Part shown: positions 53,033 to 64,000 of the stretch, piece after piece
Numbering within the stretch: the stretch's first letter is position 1
Layout: the number at the start of each line of letters is the position of its first letter
From: Paulownia fortunei
Taxonomy: Eukaryota > Streptophyta > Magnoliopsida > Lamiales > Paulowniaceae
DNA length: 64,000 nucleotides
Assembly (NCBI GenBank): GCA_019321725.1
Contig: CM033120.1
Coordinates: forward strand, 15,406,278 to 15,470,277
Reading direction: 5' to 3'
Notes under the pieces: generated by a model
What the model was told of the DNA's origin: nothing
The model's input: the letters and a program-made list of their open reading frames with translations, nothing else
The model's database searches: none
Translations under genes and position numbers: made by a program

Positions 53033-53719
53033 TCAGAGTCGGAGCGCCGTGCAAGCGAGTTCGTCCACGTCAGGGGTGGCGTCTACAGGCGGCGGCATGT
53101 TAAGATCAAAAGGCAGGGGCTTTTTACAAGAGGATGAGGCGATGTCACACTCGGCATCATCAACCACGGATGAGGAGGAATCACAGTCGCTGTGACAATC
53201 ATCCGGAACCACCGGAGGTGACCGGGGATGCCTCCTTTGCTGCTGCATAAGCGGCTGTGGCGGCGGCAGCTGCCGTGGCCCACTGAACGACTCCACGGTG
53301 CTGCTCATGCCGCTAGAGGTAGGCCTCTGCTGCGCAATTATATGTTGGTCCTGGGAGTAATACCGAGAATCCATGAACGGATCGTTAGGGTTATTGGTGA
53401 TTTGTGGTTGATTAGGGTTTTGAGGGTTGAAATCGGGGAAAACGTTGCCGTTTAGGGGTAAGGGGAAGTTTGTCTTCGCCTTGGGACCACGGAGCGAGCG
53501 TGCGGCGGCGTCGTAGGCACGAGCAGCGTCCTCAGCCGAGTCGAAGGTGCCGAGCCAGACACGAGTCTTCTTCCAAGGGTCTCTGATCTCCGCGGCATAT
53601 CTTCCCCATGGCCTCTTTCTCACACCGCGGAATCTGATCTCCTTAGATCCTCCAGATCCATTAGCTTCCCCGCCATGAACCGCCGCCACCTGCCTAGCCG
53701 CTGCTCTGCCTCTCCGCAT
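53033..53719 (-). CDS. ERF3: ERF transcriptional repressor with EAR motif (ERF3/ERF7 type)
   Basis: An intronless 228-residue frame. The ATG at 53719 ([10 protein letters not shown]) is preferred because it matches ERF3-type N-termini; the open frame extends 8 codons upstream without a better ATG. The AP2/ERF DNA-binding domain spans about residues 28-86 ([20 protein letters not shown] to [12 protein letters not shown]) and would bind the GCC box. A Ser-rich block [18 protein letters not shown] follows, then the [14 protein letters not shown] patch, and an EAR repression motif FDLNMPP at about 204-210 near the C-terminus. EAR motifs recruit TOPLESS/SIN3 co-repressors, so this is a nuclear repressor of ethylene, ABA or stress genes, group VIIIa. 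It closely follows AtERF3 and AtERF7; which one is orthologous cannot be told here. Local GC content is markedly above the window average, as is usual for intronless ERFs. Confidence 0.95.
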   Translation of the reverse strand: MRRGRAAARQVAAVHGGEANGSGGSKEIRFRGVRKRPWGRYAAEIRDPWKKTRVWLGTFDSAEDAARAYDAAARSLRGPKAKTNFPLPLNGNVFPDFNPQNPNQPQITNNPNDPFMDSRYYSQDQHIIAQQRPTSSGMSSTVESFSGPRQLPPPQPLMQQQRRHPRSPPVVPDDCHSDCDSSSSVVDDAECDIASSSCKKPLPFDLNMPPPVDATPDVDELACTALRL

Positions 53720-53802
53720 GGCCCAAATTATAAGATGAACCACAGAAAAATCGAGGAAAAAAAATGAAAATGAAATCTTTTCTCAGCAGATGAGAATTGA
53801 TT

Positions 53803-53856
53803 TTAGAGAGAGGAAAAAGAAGAAATGGAGAAACGAAATGGCTGAGAAGAACACAT
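53803..53856 (-). other. Upstream ORF in the ERF leader, 17 codons
   Basis: On the minus strand an ATG at 53856 opens a 17-residue frame (MCSSQPFRFS and on) that stops at 53803, 84 bases before the ERF start. If the leader begins near the candidate TATA box at 54030-54036, this ORF is in the transcript. Translation and conservation are unknown. Confidence 0.4.
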
Positions 53857-54029
53857 ATGTACAGAGGAACAAACAACGCCACAGAGAGAGAGATGAGATG
53901 AGATTGTGATAATCTAATTTTCCTCTTCTTTTTTCTCTCTCTACTGTGTGTTGTGTGTGAAAAAGAGGGGGTTGGGGGGCGAGCGTTATTTTTTTATTTT
54001 TAATTTTTTGGTGGTTTTCATTTTTCTTC

Positions 54030-54036
54030 TTTTATA
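54030..54036 (-). promoter_or_regulatory. Possible TATA box of the ERF gene
   Basis: TATAAAA reads on the minus strand inside TACTTATAAAAGAAG, about 310 bases upstream of the start codon. A CT/GA-rich leader (53880-53945) lies between. No closer TATA was seen. Confidence 0.4.
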
Positions 54037-54220
54037 AGTAATTTTCTTGGGTGTTTTGGGGAGGGGTAGAGGGGGTGGGGGATGGGATTGCCTTTATCGA
54101 TTTCTCTACCTTCACACGCCCCCACGAACCAACCGACTGCATTCCTTGGATTGATAGATTTTGCCCTCTTTCTTTCATTTTTATTCTTTGTTCCCTTTTT
54201 ATCTTTTTGAGTTAAATACA

Positions 54221-54418
54221 AGGGTAAATCAGCATTCCAAATTTGATCATTTTATTACCTTACATTAAAATAATTTTAAATATTTTTTACTTTTAAATTT
54301 ATTTATTTTAATATTACAAGAGTAAATCAACATTTCACCCTCTAAATTTAATCACTTTATTACCTTACACTAAAATAATTTTAAATATTTTTTACTTTTA
54401 AATATAATTATTTTAATA
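54221..54418 (+). repeat. Tandem duplication of ~100 bp inside the foldback arm
   Basis: AGGGTAAATC at 54221 and AGAGTAAATC at 54319 start two copies. The shared TTTATTACCTTACA[TC]TAAAA block lies at 54251 and 54356, so copy 2 has a small insertion (about 7 bases). Confidence 0.8.
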
Positions 54419-55008
54419 TTTTATTATTTGAAATCAAATTTCAACTATTTTGCCCCTCAAATTATATTTATTTCAACACTTTATTTATCAGTGTGTTATT
54501 AAAATATTCTTTCCAGCTATTACACTGCATTCTTCTTATATTTTCATATAAAAATAAAAAAAATACATCGTAATATTATATTATTAATATCAATAATAAG
54601 AAATGATATTACTTTTGTTGTAAATAATAATATTATTTTTATTAATAATACTGCAATTGATATTATTTACATTAAAAGTATCACTATTTTTGTATTTTTA
54701 CCATTTACAATAATAAAATAATATTATGATGTATTTTTTAAACTTTTGCATGAAAATTTTGAAAAAAAAAAAAAAAGCCACGATGACTAACGAAAAATAT
54801 TTTGTTGAAAATTTGATCTGAAATTTATATTTAATGAAAAAATGCTATAATATATTTAACTAACTTTAGGGGTTAATTGTTTAAAAATTATTTTGGGAAT
54901 AAAGTATTAAAATAATTAAATTTGATAACGAATGTAATTAAAATTTACTTTTTTAAAAATAATATGTTAAAATAATCTAATTTAAAAAATTGAAGTGTCA
55001 TTTATCCA
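54221..55008. mobile_element. Large imperfect inverted-repeat (foldback/MITE-like) element
   Basis: The left half, from AGGGTAAATCAGCATTCC at 54221, matches the reverse complement of the right half, which ends TGAAGTGTCATTTATCC near 55008. Matching blocks can be followed inward on both sides: TAATTATTTTAATA, ...CCCCT[CA]AA, AAAATATTYTTTC, TTTTCAT, AAATACATC[GA]TAATATTA and GATA[TC]...TAAATAAT, closing near 54640. The arms are thus nearly 400 bp each with many mismatches. The left arm's outer part is itself duplicated (54221 and 54319). No transposase frame; target duplication not identified. Confidence 0.6.
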
Positions 55009-55319
55009 AAATAAAATTAACTCTATTATAAAACATGTAAATGACAAAAAAACAATCTCCCTAAATAAAAAAATCATTAAAAACTTTAGTGTGTTGTTAA
55101 AAATGATGTAAATGACACTTTAGGCCAACAGTGGATTGGACAAGCGGCTTCCACGAGTTTCCTAAGGTTTTTATTTATAAAAAGACTTTTATGCCCTCAT
55201 TTATAAATTATCTTATAATCATGTTTGGTAAAATCAACTGTCCATATTTCAATTTTATAATTTATATATACATCTATATATATATATTATCTTTATTAAA
55301 ATCTATAGATATATAAAGG

Positions 55320-55575
55320 ATGGGGGTTTTAGAGAAGGGGTTTCCACGCTGATGCAGATGGGATCACATGTTGGGGGGGGGGGGGGCTGGCCAGGGGAGA
55401 CTGAGTGGCGGGGGCTGGTTGATTCATCTTTGGTGGGGGAGAGGGGTAGGCGATGAGGGCACTAGGGTGGTGTCAGGTAGGCGGGAGTTAGGTTGGTGGT
55501 GTAGCGGCGGCAGAGCAAAACGGGTGGGGTTTGGGGGAGTGGGGGTGGCGCGGGGGACTCACGAGAGAAAATAAC
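55320..55575 (+). other. G-rich island with a 14-G run and quadruplex-type motif
   Basis: A run of 14 G occupies 55373-55386. At 55522-55556 five G tracts of 3-5 bases are separated by short loops (GGG, GGGG, GGGGG, GGGGG, GGGGG), a textbook G-quadruplex pattern on the plus strand. The island is sharply bounded by very AT-rich DNA on both sides. The open frame across it has a composition driven by the G bias and is not taken as a gene. Confidence 0.7.
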
Positions 55576-58500
55576 TGGGGTGGGGTTGAGGCTAATGCAA
55601 TTTCCAATCAATATTATTAAAATTTTGTATAATTTTTATATTAAATTTGATGTTTTGATATTTTTTAACATAAATTATTTTCAATGCGCAAATGAATATA
55701 TTATTTTTATTTTTAATTACTATCAATTTATTTATTTATATAATTATTTAAATATTTATATTTTATTATTATCAATTTTACTAAATGAGAAATCACATAT
55801 AATTAATATTATATTTATTAATTATATTATAAAAATAAATATTATAATTAATATCATAAAAAAAAAAAATTACAATACACTCCACGTACAACAAAATAAC
55901 TTTCATAAAATAAATATAAACATTAGTACATTTTACTTTATGTGGTATTTTATTTTTAAAATTTCAATTTTTAATATTTATATTGTATTTTATTTTTAAA
56001 TTTGATGCAAGTAATGTTATTTTAATATATTTATTTATTATTGTTAATTATTATAATTTATTATAAATATTAAATATTATAAATATTATTGCAAAAATAA
56101 TAATAAAATTAATATTAAATAAATAAATTTAAATTATAAATTAATTAAATATACAATTGTGATACAAATAAAATTAAAATTTGAGCAAAACAAATTTGAG
56201 GGTAAAATTGAAATATATATATTATATCAAATTTAGTATAAAATTTAGTGCTTCTTTGGAAGAGAATAAATTTTACCAAATTCAGCCTAATAATGTAAGG
56301 AATAGTGCTCTATTAGTGATGACCTAAGTACGGAGAAGGATGGAGCTATTTTGGGTGGTGGCTGGCACAGGAGTGGCAATGGTTGAGGGTGGGGAAGAAG
56401 AATGAAAAATAAATAAATAAATATGGGAAAGAAAAAAGATATAATGAGATTATAAATATCAAGTTTTTTAAAATAATTTATTTTTTTATTGTTAATTGCG
56501 TAACTAATTAGAGCAAATAGCAAGTGTGCATCATTTATCCAAGTACAAGTGAGTATTTTGGCCTTTTTGTTTTTCAAGGGTATTATGCCTTTTATCTATT
56601 TCATGGAGGGTAATTTGTATTTAACCCTTTTCCTTTTTATTTATTTCACGCCCTCCGCGTGAAAAGACTCAACAACCCTTGGATTCTTCAGTATTTCCTA
56701 TTTATCCCCTCTCTCTCTCTCATTTATTTTAGGTCATTAATGGTGGTGGTATATTTGGTCAGAATGCTGTCTGGACATGTCCTTTTCAGTGCTCGATTAT
56801 TTATGTGAAATGGCAGCAAGGGTGCTGTGGACCTGTGGTAGAAGATTGTATAGGCCAGAGTTTATCTATGTCTGCTGTTGGAGAGTAAATGTAGGTGGCA
56901 ACATTGCTCTGTGACAGTTTTAATTTCATATAAGTTTGGAAAAACATTAAATTTTGTCTCACGTTTGTAAGTATAGGTCATGGTTACTTGAATTTTGAGG
57001 AGATTTGGTTTAATTTGATTTTGATTTATCTATTACTTGACGAACTCATGCACTTAGTTTAAGTTGTTCTATCATGTGTATTAGTAATATTAAAAATATG
57101 TTTGCATAAGATACATATAGTTAACTATTTAGAGCAAAATGAATTTGTCAAAATTCGATACTCACCCTTTAAGATTTTTAAGAATTTGGATCCGATTAAT
57201 CCGGATTAGATATGTTAAATTTATTTTTTTAATTTTAAAAAAAAAATTAATATTTTTTTAAAATAATATTATATAAATACATAAATAATAAAATAAAAGA
57301 CAAACATAGCAAAAGGGTTTTGAAATAACAAATCAAGGTCCGCCCAAACTTATTTATAATGTTAATAATTTGTCCAATTGAGGTGGTTTTGGAGAAATTT
57401 GAATTTGAACACGCCCCATATCATTTATATTCTTGAGTTTAGGAAACATTATAACTTTGTTAAAGAATAAAACTATAGGTATAATTCTCTTAAAATAATT
57501 TATATTATGTGTGACATTCGAACAAATTTAAAAATATCATTTAATTCCACATTTAGAACTTTTTACTACAATTAAGAAAAAAATTAATATATTCTTGGGG
57601 GATATGGAATTAAAAGGCTCCAAAAATATATCAACTGTACTTTAACTGTGATGAGTCTTTATTTATTTGAATTTTAATTATTGCCCTCGCTCAATCGAAC
57701 TCGTCAAATTTAAATTATGTGAACAACGGTGTAGTACCAGAAGTACTTGTGGATACGATAATACATGGTTGGATAGCAACCATAAATCAATTAATAACGC
57801 AGATCCAGTTGCCCTTAAAAATCTTGCCTTAAATAAATAGCAAAACGCGGGAACTTTTAATTATGCGAGATTCACTTCCAATAAGATCCCTCCACGCGTA
57901 GGTCAAGCTTTCAACACCCTAAGGCCCCAAAAGGTCAATTGAATTTGTTCAATCCCATTTTTTCACAATTAACAACAAAATTAGCTTGAAATTAACTTTA
58001 TTTGATAAAACTATTTTTACAAAAGTTTTGCGGGGCAATATTAATTACAACTTCCCAACATAAATAAATTTAGATTGATTCTAATTCTTATATCTGTCTT
58101 CCAAAATCCAAATATTTTGGATTTAGACGGAGTTTGATTAAATTTATTTAAAAGATACCCAATCATGTTTTAAAATAAAATTTTAAAATATTTGGTTGAA
58201 ATAAAATTATTGAACTTATATCATATTAGTAATGACGATTTTATAATTAATATAATATAAATTAAATATGTTTATTAAAATATTTATGAAAAAAAAAAGA
58301 AAATCCGTTTAAAAAACCCTAACATCGTATTTTTTGGGCTTAGAAATTTTATCAAATATTTGATGACATCTTATAATCTTTCGATAATTTTACTAGCTTA
58401 TAAGCTCGTTGAATCACACTCTTAATTGTGAAAAACATCAATATTAGTTATTATGTTTTTTGAATTGACAAATTCGAACATTAATAGGAGGTTATATGCA

Positions 58501-61155
58501 TTAGTTAATCACATAATAAGGACAAGTTTTGTGTGGGATTTAACTAATAATTGAAATAGTGAAACCATATAACTAAACTCTTTAATCATTGATGTAGATG
58601 ATAAGTTAAATCATAAAATTTTGCAACGTAAGTTGTCATAAATTATCTATTATGATGTGGTAATATCTAATTTTTTTTTTATTATCATAAATTATCTCTT
58701 GTGATGTGGTGGTATTTGACTTTGTTCTACTCCCTTAATTCACGCTCTGTCTAAATTCGACTTTTTTCAAAAGTATTAAAAAAAATAGAAAATAATAAAT
58801 AAACAAAACGTATACAGCCATAAATTATGTTGCCGTATTATTATTTAAGACAAACTATCATTTTATTTTTCTCCACGGATTATGTTATATCAATGTATTG
58901 TACTGCAAGTTTTGTGCACACGGGACATAGGTAGCATTTTTAGACATATTGTAAGCAATACTCTACTCAACAACATATTTTACATAAATTATTATACTTA
59001 AAATATATGATTCCAATAGCTACACCAGACAATTCAGACAATCATTAATAATATATCTTAATCTAAACAAAACACAATTATTAGCAAGGAGGATGAAAGA
59101 TTGATATTTGAAAAAATAAATAACAAAATCGATTTTATAATCTATGGTAATATATATATATATGTATGTATCACTATTTCAACATTTTTTTTCTTTTTTC
59201 CGACACATTATCTTCTATAATATTTAATCAATTAAAACTTGCAATACTTTCTAACTTATTATTAAAATAAAGCCATAAAATAATTAAAAAAGCATAATCA
59301 CCAAAAAAATAAATAATTAAACATTTTACCTTTATGCATTTAAAAAATATGGACAGGCATAGAATTGTGCTAAATTTGATAATATATTATCATGTGATAG
59401 GGGCAAGTTTGAGGATGGACTGGTTATAGTGGCATTTACATTGTGATTCTTATATAATAGTATTCATTCGTCCAATATTATCGTTCTAGTTTAAAAAATT
59501 AAAAAGAATATTTTGTACAATATTATCATTAAAAATGCTAATTGAGAATTACTGATATCACATAATTGTTTTAAATGAGGTGGTATATATTATTTTTTAA
59601 AAAGTATTTTTCAATTCTAAATATTTAAAAAATAAAAATAATAAATTTGAAATATATTAATTACTATGCACATGCAAAATAAGAGGTTGCTCTTACGATT
59701 GAATTCGTGGGAACACGCGCCCCCACACCAGTCCGGTCCATATTGCGGCTTAATAGATATTAATCCTGTTTTCTACTTTTTGAGTTTTTTTAGTGGAATA
59801 CGCCCTCAGTTATTCCTTTCACACCATATAAGGATTTTTTATTTATTTTTTTAAGTATTTGAGAATAATATAAAAGGATATATGTTTTTTAGTACTATTA
59901 ATGGCTGATGCTATGATTGAGTACAACTGGGCCTACTGGGGAGTACTTTTAATATTTTCTTCTATGTTATTTGTTGCTTACAAATATTTATTGATATTAA
60001 TAATTCATGATAATAAATAATATTTATTGCACGTAACTTGATAGTGCTATATAGTAATAAAAATAGTTCAAAAAAATTATACGATAATCAAGTAGAGGAC
60101 TATTATTTTATTTTCTTCTATGCAAATGTATTTGCCATATGCAATTTTAAATGAAGTAAAATTACCTAAAATTCCATAATTACTTAAGTAAATAACGTAT
60201 TATATTTTATTTTCTATTACCCACTTGATAGGACTCAATTTCAAAATATATATGTTTGTGTTGGTTTCACACGTAAACTATACTCTTTTTGTTAAATTCA
60301 TTACGTATATATATTATTTTTTCTTTTGGAAGATTCAAAATATTATTTTAATTCAAAATTGATATTTATTTTCATCAAATGACAACCTCTTAGAAGTTGA
60401 CACCTTTTTCTCTCTTTCCCTGTTTCCCTTTCTTCCACTTGATCTCTCTCTCTACAATTTTTGTGGGCTAATTATGTTCTCCCTTTACCTTCCTAAATAT
60501 TATTTATGATCACAAATAAACCCAATACATAAAATAATAAAAATCATATTTATTAAATAAATTAAAGTATTAGTATTTTATATTTTCTTCAACCATTCAT
60601 GCACATCAAGTAGTCCAAAATTGCTAGCCAAATACTAGTATCGAAAAATGAGTTGTTCAAAGAATTAGTCTTTTTAATTTTTAAATCATGTTTCAGTGAC
60701 TGATTCACCTAAATATATTACGGTTTTTGTTCCAAATTACAAAAATTTGTCCAAAACTCTATTCAATTAAAACCAAACAATATAACAATATATATATATA
60801 TATTTGGATAAAATATTATGAAGAGTAATTATCTTAACCAAATCACCCCCACATTATATATAATCTAGCTTTATTAAATCCGTGAAACACAATATTTTTT
60901 TCTTTTTGCAAATATATTATATAAGAAACTAAATAAACCCAAAATATGTTTATAACTATTCCACTTTTTTCTAACTTAATTATAATTATTAACCAGTATA
61001 TATTCATTAGAAATTCATTATTCATCCCAAACATTATGAATTTTAAAATTATTTTTATTGTGATAAGCATGTAGCTAACTTTGCAATTTTTCTGTATCAA
61101 TAAAATTGTGAACATGAGGTCGATTTATAAATTATAATGTATTGTTTCTGCGAGA

Positions 61156-61276
61156 GGGCCCTGTTTGGATGCAGCCGTCTTTTGGCATAACTGCCGCCCG
61201 CTGTCTACGCATATTCGGCAGTTGGGCACCGCGGTAGGAATATTCAGCAAGCACCACAACTTGTGCCCAAACAAAC
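61156..61276. mobile_element. Possible short MITE with GTTTGG-type inverted ends
   Basis: The left end GGGCCCTGTTTGGATGC and the right end TGCCCAAACAAAC are partly inverted copies (GTTTGG/CCAAAC). They flank an unusually GC-rich core of about 90 bp. Size and end words resemble Tourist-like or hAT-like MITEs; the superfamily is uncertain. Confidence 0.35.
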
Positions 61277-61619
61277 AAAGAGCTTTCCAGATGTCTAATG
61301 CTAAATCAATTTAGTCCATTACTCTATTGCTTCATTTAGACTTTGTATTTCCAATGTAGTCCATATAAAATTAATAAACACAACATAGACTTTAGCCCTT
61401 CCCCTTCATATTCCTTGACTTTTGTTTTTTATAATTCAGTTTTTAAGTTTCGCCCAATTAATTTTAAGCGAGAACGATTTTTCATCTAATTCACTATTCA
61501 CAAAAATCGGACGTGGTCATATTTTATACACAATTAAAGAAGAATATTCGGTTAAGATCAACCCACCTAACAGATCATCTTTATGTCATGATGTAGAGAT
61601 CGTGAAGGAATAACTAAGT

Positions 61620-61705
61620 CATGTCATAACTTATGCATCTATCAAAATTCGAACATCGATATTTTTTATTAACTTCCAACTGTTTTACTATTGCGCCGTG
61701 CACAT
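61620..61705 (-). mobile_element. Possible degraded SINE head
   Basis: On the minus strand GCACGGCGCAATAGTAAAAC resembles a SINE A-box region, and GATGTTCGAATTTTG about 40 bases on resembles a B box. Tail and target duplication were not found, so this is a weak call. Confidence 0.3.
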
Positions 61706-61899
61706 GATATCTTTGTCAATTAGGGAGGAAGTTCAAGTTTCCATATTGGTGAAGATTTTGACTATGTCATAAAGATGCTTGTATTGATCAACAAATAGAT
61801 ATATTAAGTGGTTTAGAGCTGATGTACCAAATATTAAAATGACAGTAGTACTTTTGAAATATTTTTAAAACGCCAAAAATACTTAAAGATCTACGTATT

Positions 61900-62240
61900 T
61901 GTCATCTCGATCGAACCCAATTCAGTATTGAGTTCGGCTCGACCCGAACTCCAACCGTCGATGAAGCGGGTCGATGGGATGAGTCAGTCAATTTGATCAT
62001 GACATCTGGACCCTAGCCTGTACCGCTTATGGGAATCAATCAGTATAAATATCCGACGCACGGGTCTCATAAGATAATTTTTACAATATTTACTCAATTC
62101 GTTTATCAATTTTTTTTAACATTAAAACCTGACTAATTTAAGTATTATAGGTTTTTAAGTGGGGCCATCCCAACAAATCTAACGTGTCTCTCTTTCAACT
62201 TTTTTCGAATTTAAATACCCGAGTGCATGTCACCCTAAAT
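61900..62240 (+). mobile_element. Possible LTR-retrotransposon LTR relic
   Basis: The order TATAAATATCCGAC, GGGTCTCATAAG, ACCTGACTAATTTAAG, GGGGCCATCCC and AACGTGTCTCTC resembles plant Gypsy LTRs, which carry a TATA box, a polyadenylation region and a CTGACTTRAGCGTCGGAG-like word. No internal coding region is present, so a decayed solo LTR is inferred from memory of such elements. Confidence 0.3.
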
Positions 62241-63712
62241 CATTAAGGTATGACCTTATGGGTTTTGGAGCCCTTTTGGCTCTAGGTCTCTCCACTCCGA
62301 GGACGTTGTTAATTACAATATTCAGGAGAATGCAAAGTACTATTAATCTAATTTTTAACTCAGTTAAAAATGAGCCAAACTATATGCACTAATAACATAG
62401 GGGATCTTAGTAAGCTCAAAACTTCAGGAGTTAAAATGTTGTTAAATTTAAATCGTTATTTGTGTTTAGGTAAAGTGGTTCTAGTTTTAAGTATACTGAA
62501 CTTGAGACTTTTAAGATATTCAAAGTTAAAACCTTTCACAGCTTTGAGAAACCAAGTTTGAAGATTAGTTGAGGGAACAAAAGCTAACGACCTTAATCGC
62601 TCTTGTTGAACCTGCACCTTATGAAATTATTTTCCTTAGCATCCTACTAATTTAGAGATTAGAGAGGTTTTAAAGGGTTCCCTCAATAAAATAAGAACAA
62701 AAAAGTTGTCAATTTGATCAGCTATTAAGAAAACAAAAGAATTGTGCGACAAAATGATACTCTATTTGTCCCAAATTTATTGTTATTGATTTCTTTTCGA
62801 TATATTAAAATAATATTTTATTTTTTAAAATACTTTTTTTTAAAAAATTGATCTCTTTCTCAAAGTAATGATAATAACACCACGATTGAATGTTTATAAA
62901 ATCGGATTGAACCGGTCAATTTGATCGATTCAAATGCAAATCGATGGTTATTCTGATTCGTTTTGATATAAAAAATTAGAAACTCGATTCAACCAATTAA
63001 AATCAATTGAACTGGCAAAAAAAAGTTGTTGGCCAATAATTTTTTTTGTTTTTATTTTTTAATTTTTTAAAAAGTTTAAATTTGATATTTGATCATATAT
63101 ACGTAGTTATTTGACTATGAATTTTGTTAAATATGGTTTTAGTTGCTTATTTATCTTTTTTACCTTGAATATAATAATTAATATATTATATTATTATTTT
63201 ATATAATATAGTGTAAAAATATAATTAATTTTTATTATACTTGTTGGATTGACGGTTGAATCGATCAGATGATTGAACCATTAACTTACAACAAAATCAA
63301 TTGATCACCGATTCGAACGAAGAAATACTACTATAAATTACTAAGTATCAAATATCAATCACTTTTTTAGAAATATTTTAATTTTTTAACTTATATTTAA
63401 AAATCTATGCACAATCCAATAGGAATCCATTTTTTGGTGGGAGAATATTTATTTATGTTTTTTTCATTTTTCTTTGTATTTCTTTTTGAGGAGGAGGAGG
63501 GAACAAGTAACTTACATATGAATCATAAGGCTTAATATGGCTTTGCTTTTGCCTATGGGTCACTTTCACTTTCACTGTCCAAATTCCTGCGATTTGGCAG
63601 TGATGCCACTGAGCCAATTATGCACGTGCAGGTGCAACCTTAATTGGCATCTTAAAAACATTTTAAAATTAATAAGACTAATAATATAAAAGGAATAATT
63701 CCCCAAAAGAAT

Positions 63713-64000
63713 GGTTTTTTTTTTTTTTTTTTTTGGATAACTCAGATTCCTAGCTTGCGCCAGACTAATTCTGAACCTTCTAGACACATGTCCCTAGCAC
63801 CTAGAAGGGGGTAAATCGCGGGATATGCCTCAACCAACACCCAAGTTCCCAACAAGAACTGTACACTTCTGCGCACAAGGAGCCTAACCCACAGTGATCG
63901 CTCGAAACACCTCACTCGCAGGGTCCCACTGACAGGCCAGTGATTGCTTCATAGTGAAATGAATCCGCAGGTTCCCACCAGGATTCGAACCTCCACCCTG
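63713..64000 (-). mobile_element. tRNA-derived SINE, 5' end beyond the window
   Basis: Read on the minus strand from the window edge, a perfect tRNA-type B box (GGTTCGAATCC, 63981-63991) is followed by about 240 bases of GC-richer body and then a poly(A) tail (the T run at 63714-63735 on the plus strand). The A box would lie beyond 64000. Its composition contrasts with the AT-rich surroundings. It is not obviously the same family as the SINE near 13300. Confidence 0.6.

Larger units (their letters stand above)
53857..64000. other. Gene-free, repeat-rich interval upstream of the ERF gene
   Basis: No coding exon could be supported in about 10 kb. Identified pieces are the ERF promoter, a large foldback element (54221-55008), a G-rich island (55320-55575), a very AT-rich stretch (55580-56300), a possible MITE (61156-61276), a possible SINE relic (61620-61705), a Gypsy-like LTR relic (61900-62240) and a SINE at the window edge (63713-64000). 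The remainder is AT-rich with nothing specific. Confidence 0.6.

Noticed and set aside
55368..55574. Gly-rich 68-codon frame
   Set aside because: Produced by the G-rich island; no independent support.
55580..55999. 139-codon Ile/Asn/Tyr-rich frame
   Set aside because: Chance frame in very AT-rich DNA; no motif or family resemblance.
62905..63320. Possible inverted-repeat element with TGATCGATTCAA words
   Set aside because: Only short matches between the two ends, so not distinguishable from chance in this composition.
1..64000. CRISPR arrays, operons, prophage or bacterial insertion sequences
   Set aside because: None present. Spliced genes and plant families show nuclear plant DNA, and the repeats lack CRISPR spacing.

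Overview
This is a nuclear genomic window from a flowering plant, most likely a eudicot. It is AT-rich, its genes have many GT-AG introns, and every protein family I recognise is plant-type: MAP65, an EHD with an N-terminal EH domain, a DUF3537 protein, an EAR-type ERF and a SABATH methyltransferase. The species cannot be fixed from sequence alone; an asterid (lamiid) would fit but is a guess. Each gene model was built by joining exons at splice sites and checking phase and family alignment by eye.

Layout. (1) 240-8895 (+): a PHD-finger protein with a BAH-like C-terminus, apparently frameshifted in exon 1. (2) 8896-15227: gene-free DNA holding a foldback element, a diverged tandem repeat, a tRNA-derived SINE and microsatellites. 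(3) 15228-18713 (+): indole-3-acetate O-methyltransferase (IAMT1-like). (4) 19883-20422 (-): an unrecognised small protein. (5) 21551-25144 (-): LIP5/VTA1-like ESCRT cofactor. (6) 26511-31286 (-): MAP65 microtubule bundler. (7) 34305-37935 (-): mitochondrial GrpE. (8) 38683-38753 (+): tRNA-Gly(GCC). (9) 39380-43941 (-): EHD endocytic ATPase. (10) 45184-47690 (-): DUF3537 membrane protein. (11) 53033-53719 (-): ERF3/ERF7-type repressor. (12) 53720-64000: gene-free, repeat-rich DNA with a large foldback element, a G-rich island and SINE/LTR/MITE remnants.

The genes form no pathway; these are independent housekeeping and regulatory loci. Their order is informative, though. As I remember the Arabidopsis map, PHD-EHD1-DUF3537-ERF are neighbours on chromosome 3 (At3g20280 to At3g20310). 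IAMT1-MAP65-GrpE, and LIP5-MAP65-GrpE, are neighbours on chromosomes 5 and 4. Here the second block lies between the PHD gene and the EHD gene of the first, and the tRNA-Gly sits at one junction. I found no previously undescribed multi-gene system. The best leads are the PHD frameshift, the interleaved synteny, a GC-AG intron in MAP65, and several structured repeats.
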